In this document: positions 25,489 through 33,318 of the stretch, piece by piece | How the letters are laid out: each line of letters starts with the position of its first letter | How positions within the stretch are numbered: position 1 is the stretch's first letter | Assembly: GCA_020633315.1 (NCBI GenBank) | Contig: JACKDV010000021.1 | Coordinates: 86,742 to 150,741, forward strand | Direction: 5' to 3' | Length of the DNA: 64,000 nt | Source of the DNA: Myxococcales bacterium | GTDB taxonomy: Bacteria; Myxococcota_A; Polyangia; Nannocystales; Nannocystaceae | The notes under the pieces: generated by a model | Databases searched by the model: none | Told to the model about the DNA's origin: nothing | The model's input: the letters and a program-made list of their open reading frames with translations, nothing else | Position numbers and translations under genes: made by a program

Positions 25489-27647
25489 GGGCCCAGGCCT
25501 CCGAGCACGGCCAGGCTCGATGCCTCGGCGAGCTGGCCCATCGCATCGGGCATGGTGGCGCGCGGGTGCTCGCCCTCGGCCCAGCGCGTGTTGTCGTAGC
25601 GCCGGGTCTCGAGCACCAGCCGGCCCTCGGGATCGATGGAGACGGCGCGGACGCGGCGGCCCGGCCAGGTGAGCACCCGGTAGCGCCCGGTCCCGTCCCA
25701 CAGCACGCGCTCGCGGGTGCCGTCGGAGAGCTGGACCTCGATCTCCACCGGCACCACGAACTCGCCGCGGCGATGCACCACCACCACGCCCTCGACCTCG
25801 TCGTCGGGCAGGTCGGCGCTGCGCGGCTCGGGGGGATCGCCGCCCACGAGCTCGCCGTGCTCGTCTCGGTGCCAGCCCGCGTCGCCCAGCCGCGGGCGGT
25901 TGACGATGTCGTGCGCGCGGAAGTCCACCGCACGGGTGGTGCGCAGGGCCTGCTCGAAGTAGTCGGCCAGGCTCAGCTCGATCGGTCGGCCATCGGCGGT
26001 CCGACCCAGCACGATCCGATCGCCGAGCTCCTCGGCGAGGGTGGCCTCGAGATCGGCCCCGGTGGGATGGCGGAAGCGGAAGCGATCGGCGTAGGTCCGC
26101 ATGGCCCGATCGAAGGGCTCGGCTCCCGCCAGGCGGCGCAGCGTCATCATGATCGCGGCGGTCTTGCGGTAGGTCACCGAGTCGTAGGCGTTCACCAGCG
26201 GGGAGAAGCGATCGGCGGGCAGGTCGATCGGCTGTGACGGCCCGATCCCGCCGTTGTCGAGGCGCAGGCCGTCGTAGACGGTGAGCGGGTTCCCGGCCAC
26301 CTGCAGCAGCCACGGTCCGTCGGCGTCGTCGGGCCCGTACTCGTCGATGTAGACCAGGAAGTTGGAGAAGGTGTTGAGCCCCTCGTCGAGCCAGGGCTGG
26401 TCGAACTCGTTCGAGGCGAGCAGCCCCTGGAAGTACTGGTGGCCGAACTCGTGGACGGTGGTGAACTCGCCCCCCACGCGGTGGTCGAAGCCCAGGCGGC
26501 GGAGCACCGACGGTATCGGGCGGAGCTGCGTGGTCGTATAGAAGGTGGGGTACTCCATGCCGCCCGCGCCGGAGGCCCCGGGGGGAGGATCGACGATGGT
26601 GATCGTGGACCAGGGGTAGGGGCCGAAGCGCGCCTGCATGCTGTCGAGGGTGGCGCGCTGCGCCTGTAGGTGGACCGGGGCGTCGGCGGCTCGCGCCTCG
26701 GGCACCAGCGCGCGGATGCGGATGCCGTCGTGCTCGGCCCAGGCCTCGACGAGATCGGTGCCGGCGGTCCAGGCGAAGTCGTGCACCATCTCGGCGCGGT
26801 AGCGCAGCCGCTGGCGGTCCCCGTCCTCCTCGCGCGACACCAGGATCCCCGACGCCCCCACCACCAGGTCGGCGGGGAGGTCGAGCTGCACCTCGTACTG
26901 CCCGAAGTCGGCGAAGAACTCGCTGTAGACGGTGAAGGGGTGGGCGCTCCAGCTCCCGTCGGGCATCAGCACGCCCGGCTTGGGGAACCACTGCCCCGCC
27001 AGCACGAAGCGCCCGGAGTAGCCGGTGCGAGCGAAGACCTTGGGCAGGTGGGTGGTGAAGACCAGCTCGAGCTGGACCTCCGCGCCGGGGGCCACGGGCG
27101 CGTCGAGCCACACGTCCATCAGCGAGGGCTCGGACCGCTCGGCATGGCGGAGCTCGGTGCGGGCCGCGTTGCCGTCGCTGCCCAGGCTCCCCAGGCGCTC
27201 GACCGAGGCGATGTCGATGTAGCCCCACGGAGCCTCGGGGTCCTGGCCGTACGAGCGATGGCTGCCCCGGCCCTGCTGCATCCACGCGGTGTCCTGGGCC
27301 CGGAACCCGTTCATGTACAGGTGGAAGGGAATCCGATCGACGGGAGCCGGTCCGTGGTTGCGCCAGGTGATGCGGGTGCGTCCGTCGATGCGGTGCTCGG
27401 TCTCGTCGTAGCGAGCCTCGAGCTCGTAGTCGACGATGCGTGAGGCCTCGGGGATCGGGCCGCGCTGGTCCGGCGGTCGCAGGGCCTGCGTGGGCTCGGG
27501 CAGGGGAGTGCCGAGATCGGGGGGAGCCTCACCGCAGGCGAGGCCCGTCGCGCCACCCACGAGCAGCGCCGCGCCGAGGGTGCACCTCCGCGCACGCTCG
27601 GCGACGCCGACCCCGAGGGCGGCGACGTGGCTCCGGGCCCGCAGCAC
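25485..27647 (-). CDS. M1 family (gluzincin) metallopeptidase lipoprotein
   Basis: 720 residues. The zinc motif HEFGH followed exactly 18 residues later by Glu in WLDEGLNTF is the HExxH-x18-E signature of M1 aminopeptidases, and GGMEYPTF occupies the place of the exopeptidase GxMEN-type motif (variant GGMEY), consistent with an M1-like enzyme of altered specificity. The N-terminus is a long signal with lipobox-like GLAC (about Cys38). The GTG at 27647 is inferred from the adjacent -10-like TACGCA; it is the least certain start in this cluster because no Shine-Dalgarno sequence is visible. It diverges from tsaE and is coupled to the downstream membrane protein. Confidence 0.88.
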   Translation of the reverse strand: MLRARSHVAALGVGVAERARRCTLGAALLVGGATGLACGEAPPDLGTPLPEPTQALRPPDQRGPIPEASRIVDYELEARYDETEHRIDGRTRITWRNHGPAPVDRIPFHLYMNGFRAQDTAWMQQGRGSHRSYGQDPEAPWGYIDIASVERLGSLGSDGNAARTELRHAERSEPSLMDVWLDAPVAPGAEVQLELVFTTHLPKVFARTGYSGRFVLAGQWFPKPGVLMPDGSWSAHPFTVYSEFFADFGQYEVQLDLPADLVVGASGILVSREEDGDRQRLRYRAEMVHDFAWTAGTDLVEAWAEHDGIRIRALVPEARAADAPVHLQAQRATLDSMQARFGPYPWSTITIVDPPPGASGAGGMEYPTFYTTTQLRPIPSVLRRLGFDHRVGGEFTTVHEFGHQYFQGLLASNEFDQPWLDEGLNTFSNFLVYIDEYGPDDADGPWLLQVAGNPLTVYDGLRLDNGGIGPSQPIDLPADRFSPLVNAYDSVTYRKTAAIMMTLRRLAGAEPFDRAMRTYADRFRFRHPTGADLEATLAEELGDRIVLGRTADGRPIELSLADYFEQALRTTRAVDFRAHDIVNRPRLGDAGWHRDEHGELVGGDPPEPRSADLPDDEVEGVVVVHRRGEFVVPVEIEVQLSDGTRERVLWDGTGRYRVLTWPGRRVRAVSIDPEGRLVLETRRYDNTRWAEGEHPRATMPDAMGQLAEASSLAVLGGLGP

Positions 27648-27654
27648 GGCCCGA

Positions 27655-27660
27655 TGCGTA
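27655..27660 (-). promoter_or_regulatory. Weak -10-like element TACGCA
   Basis: Minus-strand TACGCA is 7 bases before GTG 27647, matching the spacing of other leaderless-type promoters here, but the last base of the hexamer is not T. Confidence 0.3.
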
Positions 27661-27736
27661 CACCGTGGTCGCGCGTCGGGCAACGGATTCACCACGGTGG
27701 CGAGCCCGGCGCTGGGGCGGCACGCTCGACTTCGGC

Positions 27737-27742
27737 TAAGCT
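27737..27742 (+). promoter_or_regulatory. -10-like element TAAGCT, leaderless-type promoter
   Basis: TAAGCT is 9 bases before the tsaE ATG; no Shine-Dalgarno sequence is present. Confidence 0.5.
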
Positions 27743-27751
27743 GCGCCGACG

Positions 27752-28267
27752 ATGGAGCTTCGCGGCCTCGCCGAGCACGAGCTGGCAGCGGTGGCTCGCG
27801 CCCTGGGGCAGCGGCTCGAGCTCGGCGACGTGCTCCTGCTGCGGGGGCCGATGGGCGCGGGCAAGACCACCTTCGTGCGGGCGCTGGCCCAGGGCCTGGG
27901 GGTGCGACGGCCCGATCGAGTGCGGAGCCCCACGTACAACCTCTGCCTCCACCACGACGGGCCGCGGCCCCTGGCTCATGTGGATCTCTTCCGGCTCGCC
28001 GAAGATGATCTCGGGGCATCGATCGGCTCCGCCGCCTTCGAGGCGCTGGGTCTGACCGCCCTCACCGAAGCTGGAACCACTCCTTCACAGGTGCTCGTGG
28101 TGGAGTGGGCCGACCTGTGGGCCGAGCCTCCCGACGATGCCCTGGAGCTCGAGCTACGCCTCGAACTCGATGATTTTACACGTAGAACGCTCGTCGCCTC
28201 CGCTCGCGGGCCCCGGGCGGAGGCCCGCCTGGCCGCCTGGGAGCACGCCTCCGAGCGGTCCGGGTAG
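27752..28267 (+). CDS. tsaE: tRNA threonylcarbamoyladenosine biosynthesis ATPase TsaE
   Basis: 171 residues, near the usual 150-170. TsaE is the P-loop ATPase that works with TsaB and TsaD to make t6A37 on ANN-decoding tRNAs in the cytoplasm. Walker A is RGPMGAGKTTFVRALA; SPTYNLCLHH and HVDLFRL are the family's conserved SPTF-like and H-x-D-x-Y/F-R segments; VVEWADLW is the WxE-like region. The start follows TAAGCT. It stands alone as a first gene; the histone-fold gene is about 300 bases downstream. Confidence 0.92.
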   Translation: MELRGLAEHELAAVARALGQRLELGDVLLLRGPMGAGKTTFVRALAQGLGVRRPDRVRSPTYNLCLHHDGPRPLAHVDLFRLAEDDLGASIGSAAFEALGLTALTEAGTTPSQVLVVEWADLWAEPPDDALELELRLELDDFTRRTLVASARGPRAEARLAAWEHASERSG

Positions 28268-28564
28268 TGATCGAACTCGCCAAGAATTCCCCGGCCGACC
28301 GGGGGTGACGGTGGGATCGATGACCCCTTCGGGGGGGCCGAGATCACACCGGTGGCCCGCCCTAGCACGCGAATTTTGGCGGGCTTGGGTCGGTTTTTCG
28401 CTTTTCAAGCCCGTCTGCGCGGGTTTATCGTCCGAGCCGAGCTGAGCGCCCCGCGGCCCCCGCGGGTAAGGCGACCGCTCCCACTCCCACGAAGCAAGCC
28501 GGGGCTCCGGCCCCGCGAACACACCACCACGACTCAGCGTACTCGCTCAGGATCGAAAGACATC
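28268..28564. other. Structured intergenic region between tsaE and the histone-fold gene
   Basis: No gene is seen in about 297 bases. It is locally AT-richer than its surroundings. Inverted repeats include CCCCTTCGGGG (28324-28334), GCCCGCC (28355-28361) with GGCGGGC (28378-28384), AAGCCCG...CGGGTTT (about 28407-28426), CCCGCGG-CCC-CCGCGGG and CGGGGC-TCCG-GCCCCG closer to the gene. One of the first three may terminate tsaE, and the later ones would lie in a 5' leader of about 125 bases if the promoter at 28402-28431 is real. Confidence 0.5.
28402..28431 (+). promoter_or_regulatory. Putative sigma-70-type promoter (TTTTCA-18-TATCGT) for the histone-fold gene
   Basis: TTTTCA (28402-28407) and TATCGT (28426-28431) are separated by 18 bases. 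The spacer itself contains the weak inverted repeat AAGCCCG/CGGGTTT, so an alternative reading is an intrinsic terminator for tsaE (stem followed by TTTATC). Confidence 0.4.
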
Positions 28565-28759
28565 ATGGCCAAAGCGTCCAAGCCCAAGGAAATCGTCGTC
28601 GTCGGCTCGAAGGTAAAGGAGGTCATCAAGGAGGCCGGCCTGCGCAGTGATGGCGAGCTCGTCCAAGCCGTCTCCGACAAGGTGCACCAGCTCCTCGAGG
28701 CCGCGATCGCGCGCTGCCAGGGCAACAACCGCAGCACGGTGCGCCCCTACGACCTGTAG
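28565..28759 (+). CDS. Small histone-fold protein (bacterial histone, HBb-like)
   Basis: 64 residues. After a basic N-terminus (MAKASKPK) the sequence reads as a single truncated histone fold: alpha-1 VGSKVKEVIKEAG (about 13-25), loop, long alpha-2 SDGELVQAVSDKVHQLLEAA to CQGNN (about 28-54), loop and short alpha-3 RSTVRPYDL. The R-x-T-x4-D pattern (Arg56, Thr58, Asp63) has the same spacing as the Arg52/Thr54/Asp59 set of archaeal HMfB, and the VV.SKVK..IKE beginning resembles the Bdellovibrio histone Bd0055. The short alpha-3 is typical of bacterial dimeric histones. It probably binds DNA as a dimer. No strong Shine-Dalgarno is seen; start chosen as the only sensible ATG. Monocistronic. Confidence 0.8.
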   Translation: MAKASKPKEIVVVGSKVKEVIKEAGLRSDGELVQAVSDKVHQLLEAAIARCQGNNRSTVRPYDL

Positions 28760-28798
28760 ACCGCGTCGAGGGCACGGCCCTCCTCTTCGGTCTCGATG

Positions 28799-28828
28799 CA
28801 GGGCCGTCACGCGAGCGTGGCGGCCCTG
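28799..28828 (+). terminator. Hairpin downstream of the histone-fold gene
   Basis: CAGGGCCG-T-CACGC-GA-GCGTG-G-CGGCCCTG forms a nearly perfect stem of 8 plus 5 pairs with one internal mismatch. There is no clear T-tract, so termination is likely but not certain; GAGGGC-ACG-GCCCTC just upstream (near 28768-28782) is a second small stem. Confidence 0.5.
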
Positions 28829-28916
28829 CTCGCGTTCGAAGGCCGTGATCCCGCAGATGCGTCACGGCCACGCGTCGCGCGAGTCGGGGACCGGCGAAAA
28901 TCGCGGTCCTCGGGTG

Positions 28917-28922
28917 TATCCT
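28917..28922 (+). promoter_or_regulatory. -10-like element TATCCT, leaderless-type promoter
   Basis: TATCCT is 8 bases before ATG 28931, with no Shine-Dalgarno sequence between. Confidence 0.5.
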
Positions 28923-28930
28923 TGAGCACG

Positions 28931-29650
28931 ATGAAAGCTCGGGACGCCCTGCTCAGAGCCGCCGCCCAATTCCTCCGTGCTCACCCCGACGAGCTGATGC
29001 GGGTCCTCCGAAACGCGATGGGCCTGCGCTTCGGCGTTCCGATCGCGGGGCTGCGATACCTGGCCTCGCAAGGCGGCGATGGGGGACCCAAGGACGTGGA
29101 GATCGATCCGCGTCCGCCCGGCCTGCGCATCGGGGCCACCGTGGATCTGATGGGCACGGCCGTCCGCGCGGTCACCATCCTCTACATCGAGCGGATCCGG
29201 ATGTCGGCCGAGGAGCTGCGGCTCGAGGTCCGGCTCGAGGGCACCAAGATGACCGTGCTCGGCGACGGCGAGTCGCCCGTGGCCGCGCTCATCAAGTCGG
29301 GAGCCCTCGATCTGACCAAGAGCGGCAACCTGGCCGCCCACCTGCCGGGCCTGAGCCGGCTGCTCGGCGAGTCCTCCGGCAATCGCCTGGTCATCGATCT
29401 CATGAAGCACCCCGCGCTGGGCAAGAACCGCGTGGCCCGCCGCGTGCTGGGGCTGGTGTCGTCGTTCGTCACGGTGCACGGGGTGGAATCGGACGAGGGC
29501 CACGTGGACGTGGTGATGCGAGCCTTCCCGCGGGGCGTGGGAGGAGCCGCACGGGCCGTCCGCGATCACCTCTTCACCGACGGGCCGCCGTGGATCCGCG
29601 GCATGCTGCCCGGCCGGGGCGGCAGCAGCGAGCCTCGTCGCGGCTACTGA
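28931..29650 (+). CDS. Hypothetical protein, function unknown
   Basis: 239 residues. No family is recognised. An N-terminal helical segment (RAAAQFLRAHPDELMRVLRNA) is followed by a beta-rich domain (GLRIGATVDLMGTAVRAVTI, LRLEVRLEGTKMTVLGDG) and a helical region rich in Leu/Gly/Ser (GNLAAHLPGLSRLLGESSGN, ALGKNRVARRVLGLVSSF), ending in Arg/Gly. There is no signal peptide, so it is probably cytoplasmic or peripheral to the membrane. It has its own leaderless-type promoter. A tRNA gene follows after about 140 bases. Confidence 0.75.
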   Translation: MKARDALLRAAAQFLRAHPDELMRVLRNAMGLRFGVPIAGLRYLASQGGDGGPKDVEIDPRPPGLRIGATVDLMGTAVRAVTILYIERIRMSAEELRLEVRLEGTKMTVLGDGESPVAALIKSGALDLTKSGNLAAHLPGLSRLLGESSGNRLVIDLMKHPALGKNRVARRVLGLVSSFVTVHGVESDEGHVDVVMRAFPRGVGGAARAVRDHLFTDGPPWIRGMLPGRGGSSEPRRGY

Positions 29651-29750
29651 GCGGGTCGTGGGCGGCCGTCGAGCCCGCCCAAGGGCCCCCGGAGCGCGCG
29701 GGACCGCCTCGGAGCGCCCTGGCACCCCGTGGGGCCGGGGCGTGGGCGTC

Positions 29751-29780
29751 TTGACGAGCCCGTGTGCCGCCTGCTAGAAG
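29751..29780 (+). promoter_or_regulatory. Putative tRNA promoter (TTGACG-18-TAGAAG)
   Basis: TTGACG (29751-29756) and TAGAAG (29775-29780) are 18 bases apart and would start transcription about 6 bases before the tRNA. Confidence 0.5.
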
Positions 29781-29792
29781 CCCGCTCCCGAT

Positions 29793-29866
29793 CGGGGCGT
29801 AGCGCAGTCTGGTAGCGCGTTCGGTTCGGGACCGAAAGGTCGGAGGTTCGAATCCTCTCGCCCCGA
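29793..29866 (+). tRNA. tRNA-Pro (anticodon CGG)
   Basis: A full cloverleaf is visible: acceptor CGGGGCG/CGCCCCG, D stem GCGC/GCGC, anticodon stem TTCGG/CCGAA with loop TTCGGGA (anticodon CGG, reads CCG), T arm GGAGG-TTCGAAT-CCTCT, discriminator A. The 3' CCA is not encoded (the next bases are CAGG), so it is added post-transcriptionally. Length 74 bases. Confidence 0.97.
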
Positions 29867-29958
29867 CAGGCACTCTCCCTCCGCGGTGGCCGCCCGTGCA
29901 CACGACGGTCACCGCGGCAGCGGAGGTCCTCGGCCCGCCGCACCCGAGCCCGCGCTGA

Positions 29959-31158
29959 CTAGATCACCACGGCCATGCGGGTCTCGCCCACGGAGAACTC
30001 GTCGTACTGGCCGAGCTCCACGGGGGTGTCGATCACCACGTCGTTGACCCGCACGGTGCCGTCGTCGTGCAGCGGTCGGAGGTGGGGGCGGTTGGGCACG
30101 CCGCTCCACTCGAGCACCGCGTGCACGCGGGGCACCGCGTCGTCGCGCAGCTTGATCTCGCAGCGACGCCCGCTGCCGATGCGATAGCTCCCGGGCAGGA
30201 ACAGGCGCTCCACCACGGTGTCGTCGGGATTGAGCACCCGCATCTTGGCCGCCACCGGGATGTCCATGTCGCGGTGGAGCACCAGGCCCAGCACGTTGGC
30301 GAAGGCACCGGCGTTGGGCGGGCGGGCGTCGGGATCCTTGTGCAGCGCCCGGGCCACGCCCCGCACCAGCGAGTCGGGCAGGTGCTCGCAGCCCGGCAGC
30401 TCCCGCAGCGGCGTGGCCTCGGTGCGGGCGTGGGCCTTGAGCCACTCGGTGGGGTCGTTGCGCAGCCGCTCGCGGATCTCGGGCAGGGTGTGCTCGGGGA
30501 AGAACGGCGCGCGCCCGCTGAGCAGCTCGTAGAGGATGGTGGCGAGGCTGTAGACGTCGCTGGCCGGGGACAGCACCCGGGTGCGCAGCTGCTCGGGCTG
30601 CGAGTAGTGCGGGGTGCCGACCACCATGTGGGCCTCGGTGGCGTTGGTGCCGACCACCGGCGAGCCGTCCCACGAGCGCGCGAGCCCGAAGTCGAGCATC
30701 TTGATCTTGCCGTCGCGCTCGATGAAGATGTTCTCGGGCTTCACGTCGCGGTGCACCACGCCCATGGCGTGGGCCTCGGCCAGCCCCAGGCAGGCCTGGT
30801 GCACGATGGTGACCGCCTTTGCGGGGTGCAGCGGCTCGCCGAAGTCGTGCCACTCGTCGAGCGACACGCCCACGAGCAGGTCCATCAGCAGGTAGATGTG
30901 CCCGTCGGGGCGCAGCCCGCAGTCGAAGGTGCGCACCACGTGCGGGTTGGTCAGCGAGCGCAGGATGGTGATCTCGCGGAGCGCCCGCTGGGCCTGCTCG
31001 CCCGAGCGCACCGGCTCGCGCGTGAGCTTGAGGGCCAGGCGCCGGGGGTAGCCCGGGTGCTCGACCTCGTAGACCCGCGCAAAGGAGCCCACGCCCAGGA
31101 TGCGGTGGATCCTGATGGTGCCGGCGTAGACGTCCCCGGGCTGGAGATCGAGCGGCAT
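29959..31158 (-). CDS. Ser/Thr protein kinase with C-terminal FHA domain
   Basis: 399 residues and no transmembrane helix, so it is cytoplasmic. The kinase domain (about 14-285) has GVGSFA (22-27), LALKLT, HRDVKPEN (136-143) and DFG (156-158). The final about 90 residues form an FHA domain (YRIGSGRRCEIKLRDDAVPR with VHAVLEW and HDDGTVRVNDV), which binds phosphothreonine peptides; kinase-FHA fusions can autoregulate or bring in phosphorylated partners. In this class the order is usually kinase then FHA, as here. Start ATG 31158 lacks a clear Shine-Dalgarno. Divergent from the HAD gene with 78 bases between. Confidence 0.9.
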   Translation of the reverse strand: MPLDLQPGDVYAGTIRIHRILGVGSFARVYEVEHPGYPRRLALKLTREPVRSGEQAQRALREITILRSLTNPHVVRTFDCGLRPDGHIYLLMDLLVGVSLDEWHDFGEPLHPAKAVTIVHQACLGLAEAHAMGVVHRDVKPENIFIERDGKIKMLDFGLARSWDGSPVVGTNATEAHMVVGTPHYSQPEQLRTRVLSPASDVYSLATILYELLSGRAPFFPEHTLPEIRERLRNDPTEWLKAHARTEATPLRELPGCEHLPDSLVRGVARALHKDPDARPPNAGAFANVLGLVLHRDMDIPVAAKMRVLNPDDTVVERLFLPGSYRIGSGRRCEIKLRDDAVPRVHAVLEWSGVPNRPHLRPLHDDGTVRVNDVVIDTPVELGQYDEFSVGETRMAVVI

Positions 31159-31236
31159 CTGCAGTACCAGTCGCGCACACTACCACCATTCGCCGTCGCC
31201 GGGGCTGGCTGCGCCGGCTCGTCCGAGGTCCGATCC

Positions 31237-32016
31237 ATGTCCGATCCCTCCGTGCTCATCGTGCTCTCGCGCCTCGACCCGGGCGAGCGTGCCCGTCGCC
31301 TCGCGCCCGTGCGCGTGGTTGCGACCGACGTCGACGGAACCCTGACGCGCGACGGGGCGCTCGACCCCGAGGTCGTTCGCGTCATCGCCGCGTTGGCCGA
31401 GGCCGGGCTGGTCGTGGTGCCGGTGAGCGGCCGGCCGGCGGGCGAGGTGCTGGGGCTGTGCCGCTATCTCCCTGGCGTGCAGCGAGCCATCGCGGAGAAC
31501 GGCCTGCTCGAGGTGGTCCCCGATCGCGATCCCCGGTGGCTGGCCGAGCCCACCGATCCCCAGGCCCTGCGCGCGGCGGGCCGGCGGCTCGACGAGGAGC
31601 ACGGGGCGGGCCTGCGGCTGGCGGCCGATCACCCCTTCCGCCTGGGCGACGTGGCCTACGAGCGCGACGGTCGGCAGGTGCCGGAGCTGCTGCGGCTGCG
31701 GGCCGCGGCCGAGGCCCTGGGGGTGTGCATGGTCTGGTCCAGCGTGCACGTGCACCTCACCCCCCGTCCGCCCGACAAGGGCCAGGGGCTGCTGCGCTTC
31801 GCGGCCGATCACGGCCTCGACCCTGCGACGATCCTCACGATAGGCGACGCACCCAACGACGAGGGCCTGTTCGTGGCCGGGCGCTTCGGGGTGACGGTGG
31901 GCACGGCCGACGTGCCGCCCCAGCGCGAGGCCTTCGGCGCCTTGCCGACCTACGTCACGGACGGGCGCGAGGCGGAGGGCTTTCTTCAGGTGGCCCAGGC
32001 GCTGCTTGCCCGGTAG
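31237..32016 (+). CDS. HAD-superfamily phosphatase (Cof/phosphoglycolate phosphatase-like)
   Basis: 259 residues. HAD motif I is ATDVDGTLTRDG, motif II lies in VVVPVSGRPAGE, and motifs III/IV are DKGQGLLRF and TIGDAPNDEGLF, so the catalytic set is complete. The layout with a large C2-type cap resembles the Cof or archaeal phosphoglycolate-phosphatase/sucrose-phosphatase-like groups; the substrate is unknown. The ATG at 31237 begins MSDPSVLIV; upstream extensions are antisense to the kinase. An alanine dehydrogenase gene follows after 29 bases. Confidence 0.85.
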   Translation: MSDPSVLIVLSRLDPGERARRLAPVRVVATDVDGTLTRDGALDPEVVRVIAALAEAGLVVVPVSGRPAGEVLGLCRYLPGVQRAIAENGLLEVVPDRDPRWLAEPTDPQALRAAGRRLDEEHGAGLRLAADHPFRLGDVAYERDGRQVPELLRLRAAAEALGVCMVWSSVHVHLTPRPPDKGQGLLRFAADHGLDPATILTIGDAPNDEGLFVAGRFGVTVGTADVPPQREAFGALPTYVTDGREAEGFLQVAQALLAR

Positions 32017-32045
32017 CCTTCCGGCCACCAGGAGATCGATTCCGC

Positions 32046-33155
32046 ATGCTGATTGGTGTCCCCAAGGAGATCAAGACCCACGAGTACCGCGTGGGGATCA
32101 ACCCCGAAGGTGTGAGGCAGCTGGTGGCGGCCGGTCACCAGGTGAAGGTGCAGACCGGCGCGGGCATCAGCTCGGGCTTCTCCGACGAGAGCTTCAAGGA
32201 GGTCGGAGGCACCATCGCCAAGGATGCCGCCGATGCCTGGGCCGCCGACATGGTCATCAAGGTCAAGGAGCCCCTGCCCGCGGAGTTCGGCTACTTCCGC
32301 GAGGGCCTGGTGCTCTACACCTACCTGCACCTGGCCGCGTTCCCCGAGCTCACCCGCGAGCTGCTCGACAAGAAGGTCAGCGGCGTCGCCTACGAGACGA
32401 TCACCGACGACAGCGGGGCGCTGCCGCTGCTGCGGCCGATGAGCGAGATCGCCGGGCGCATGGCCTCGCAGGTGGGCGCGGCCTGCCTCGAGCGCGAGAA
32501 GGGCGGCAAGGGCCTGCTGCTCGGGGGGATCCCCGGCACCCGTCGCGGCCACGTGGTGATCCTCGGCGGCGGCATCGTGGGCACCGCGGCCGCTCGCATC
32601 GCCATCGGCCTGGGCGGTCGCGTGACCGTGCTCGACGTGAACGCCGATCGGATGCTCTACCTCGAGGACGTCTTCGGCAACAGCATCGAGACCCTCTACT
32701 CCACTCCGGGCACCATCGAGCGCGAGGTGAGCCGGGCCGACCTGGTGATCGGCGCGGTGCTGCTGCCCGGCGGCGCGGCGCCCAAGCTCGTCACCCGCGA
32801 GCACCTGCGCGCGATGGAGGACGGCTCGGTGGTGGTCGACGTGGCCGTGGATCAGGGCGGCTGCATCGAGACCTGCCGGCCCACCACGCACGACGATCCC
32901 ACCTTCATCGAGGAGGGCGTGGTGCACTACTGCGTGGCCAACATGCCGGGGGCGGTCCCGCAGACCTCCACCACCGCGCTGACCAACGCCACCTTGCCCT
33001 GGGCCCTGGCCCTGGCGGGACAGGGGGTGGAGGCCGCGGCCCGAGGCTCGGTGCACCTTGCGCGCGGGCTGAACACCTACAAGGGCGCGTGCGTGTGCGC
33101 ACCCGTGGCCGAGGCCCATGGCCTCGACTACACCCCGCTGGGCGACCTGCTCTGA
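32046..33155 (+). CDS. ald: Alanine dehydrogenase
   Basis: 369 residues, the normal size. It catalyses reversible NAD-dependent deamination of L-alanine to pyruvate in the cytoplasm. Diagnostic features are the start MLIGVPKEIKTHEYRVG, KVKEPLP, YLHLA, the NAD-binding ILGGGIVGTAAARIA, and VDVAVDQGGCIETCRPTTH, with the catalytic Lys in the KVKEP segment and the catalytic His in YLHLA. AGGAGA lies 11-12 bases before the ATG. It follows the HAD gene closely and may share its transcript. Confidence 0.95.
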   Translation: MLIGVPKEIKTHEYRVGINPEGVRQLVAAGHQVKVQTGAGISSGFSDESFKEVGGTIAKDAADAWAADMVIKVKEPLPAEFGYFREGLVLYTYLHLAAFPELTRELLDKKVSGVAYETITDDSGALPLLRPMSEIAGRMASQVGAACLEREKGGKGLLLGGIPGTRRGHVVILGGGIVGTAAARIAIGLGGRVTVLDVNADRMLYLEDVFGNSIETLYSTPGTIEREVSRADLVIGAVLLPGGAAPKLVTREHLRAMEDGSVVVDVAVDQGGCIETCRPTTHDDPTFIEEGVVHYCVANMPGAVPQTSTTALTNATLPWALALAGQGVEAAARGSVHLARGLNTYKGACVCAPVAEAHGLDYTPLGDLL

Positions 33156-33194
33156 GCCCGTGCCGGCCCACGGGGCCGACCAAGAGGCAACGCA

Positions 33195-33232
33195 GCGGCC
33201 GGAGCGAAGGTTGACACCTGATCTCCGGCCGC
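33195..33232. promoter_or_regulatory. 10-bp perfect inverted repeat enclosing TTGACA
   Basis: GCGGCCGGAG (33195-33204) and CTCCGGCCGC (33223-33232) are exact inverted copies separated by 18 bases that include TTGACA. It lies between ald and the RND operon. It could be an operator for the efflux genes or a factor-assisted terminator of ald; there is no T-tract. Confidence 0.55.
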
Positions 33233-33284
33233 GGTGTCCAACCGGGGGCTGCCGCCAGTTGGAGATGGCGCGTGTCGCACCCCG

Positions 33285-33293
33285 TGCTATGCC
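33285..33293 (+). promoter_or_regulatory. Extended -10-like TGCTATGCC upstream of the RND operon
   Basis: TG-C-TATGCC has extended -10 form and would start transcription about 20 bases before the adaptor ATG at 33319. The ATG inside it (33289) is in frame but probably promoter, not start. Confidence 0.4.
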
Positions 33294-33318
33294 AGCGCCC
33301 GAGCGCTCGGTGATCCCC

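Noticed and set aside
28324..28334. CCCC-TTC-GGGG stem as the definite terminator of tsaE
   Set aside because: Only four pairs and no T-tract; several competing stems lie in the same gap, so no single one can be claimed.
33211..33216. Consensus TTGACA as a -35 box for the RND operon
   Set aside because: The base stretch 17 bases downstream (GTGTCC) is not a credible -10; the extended -10 at 33285-33293 is too far away for this box. It may be coincidental within the inverted repeat.
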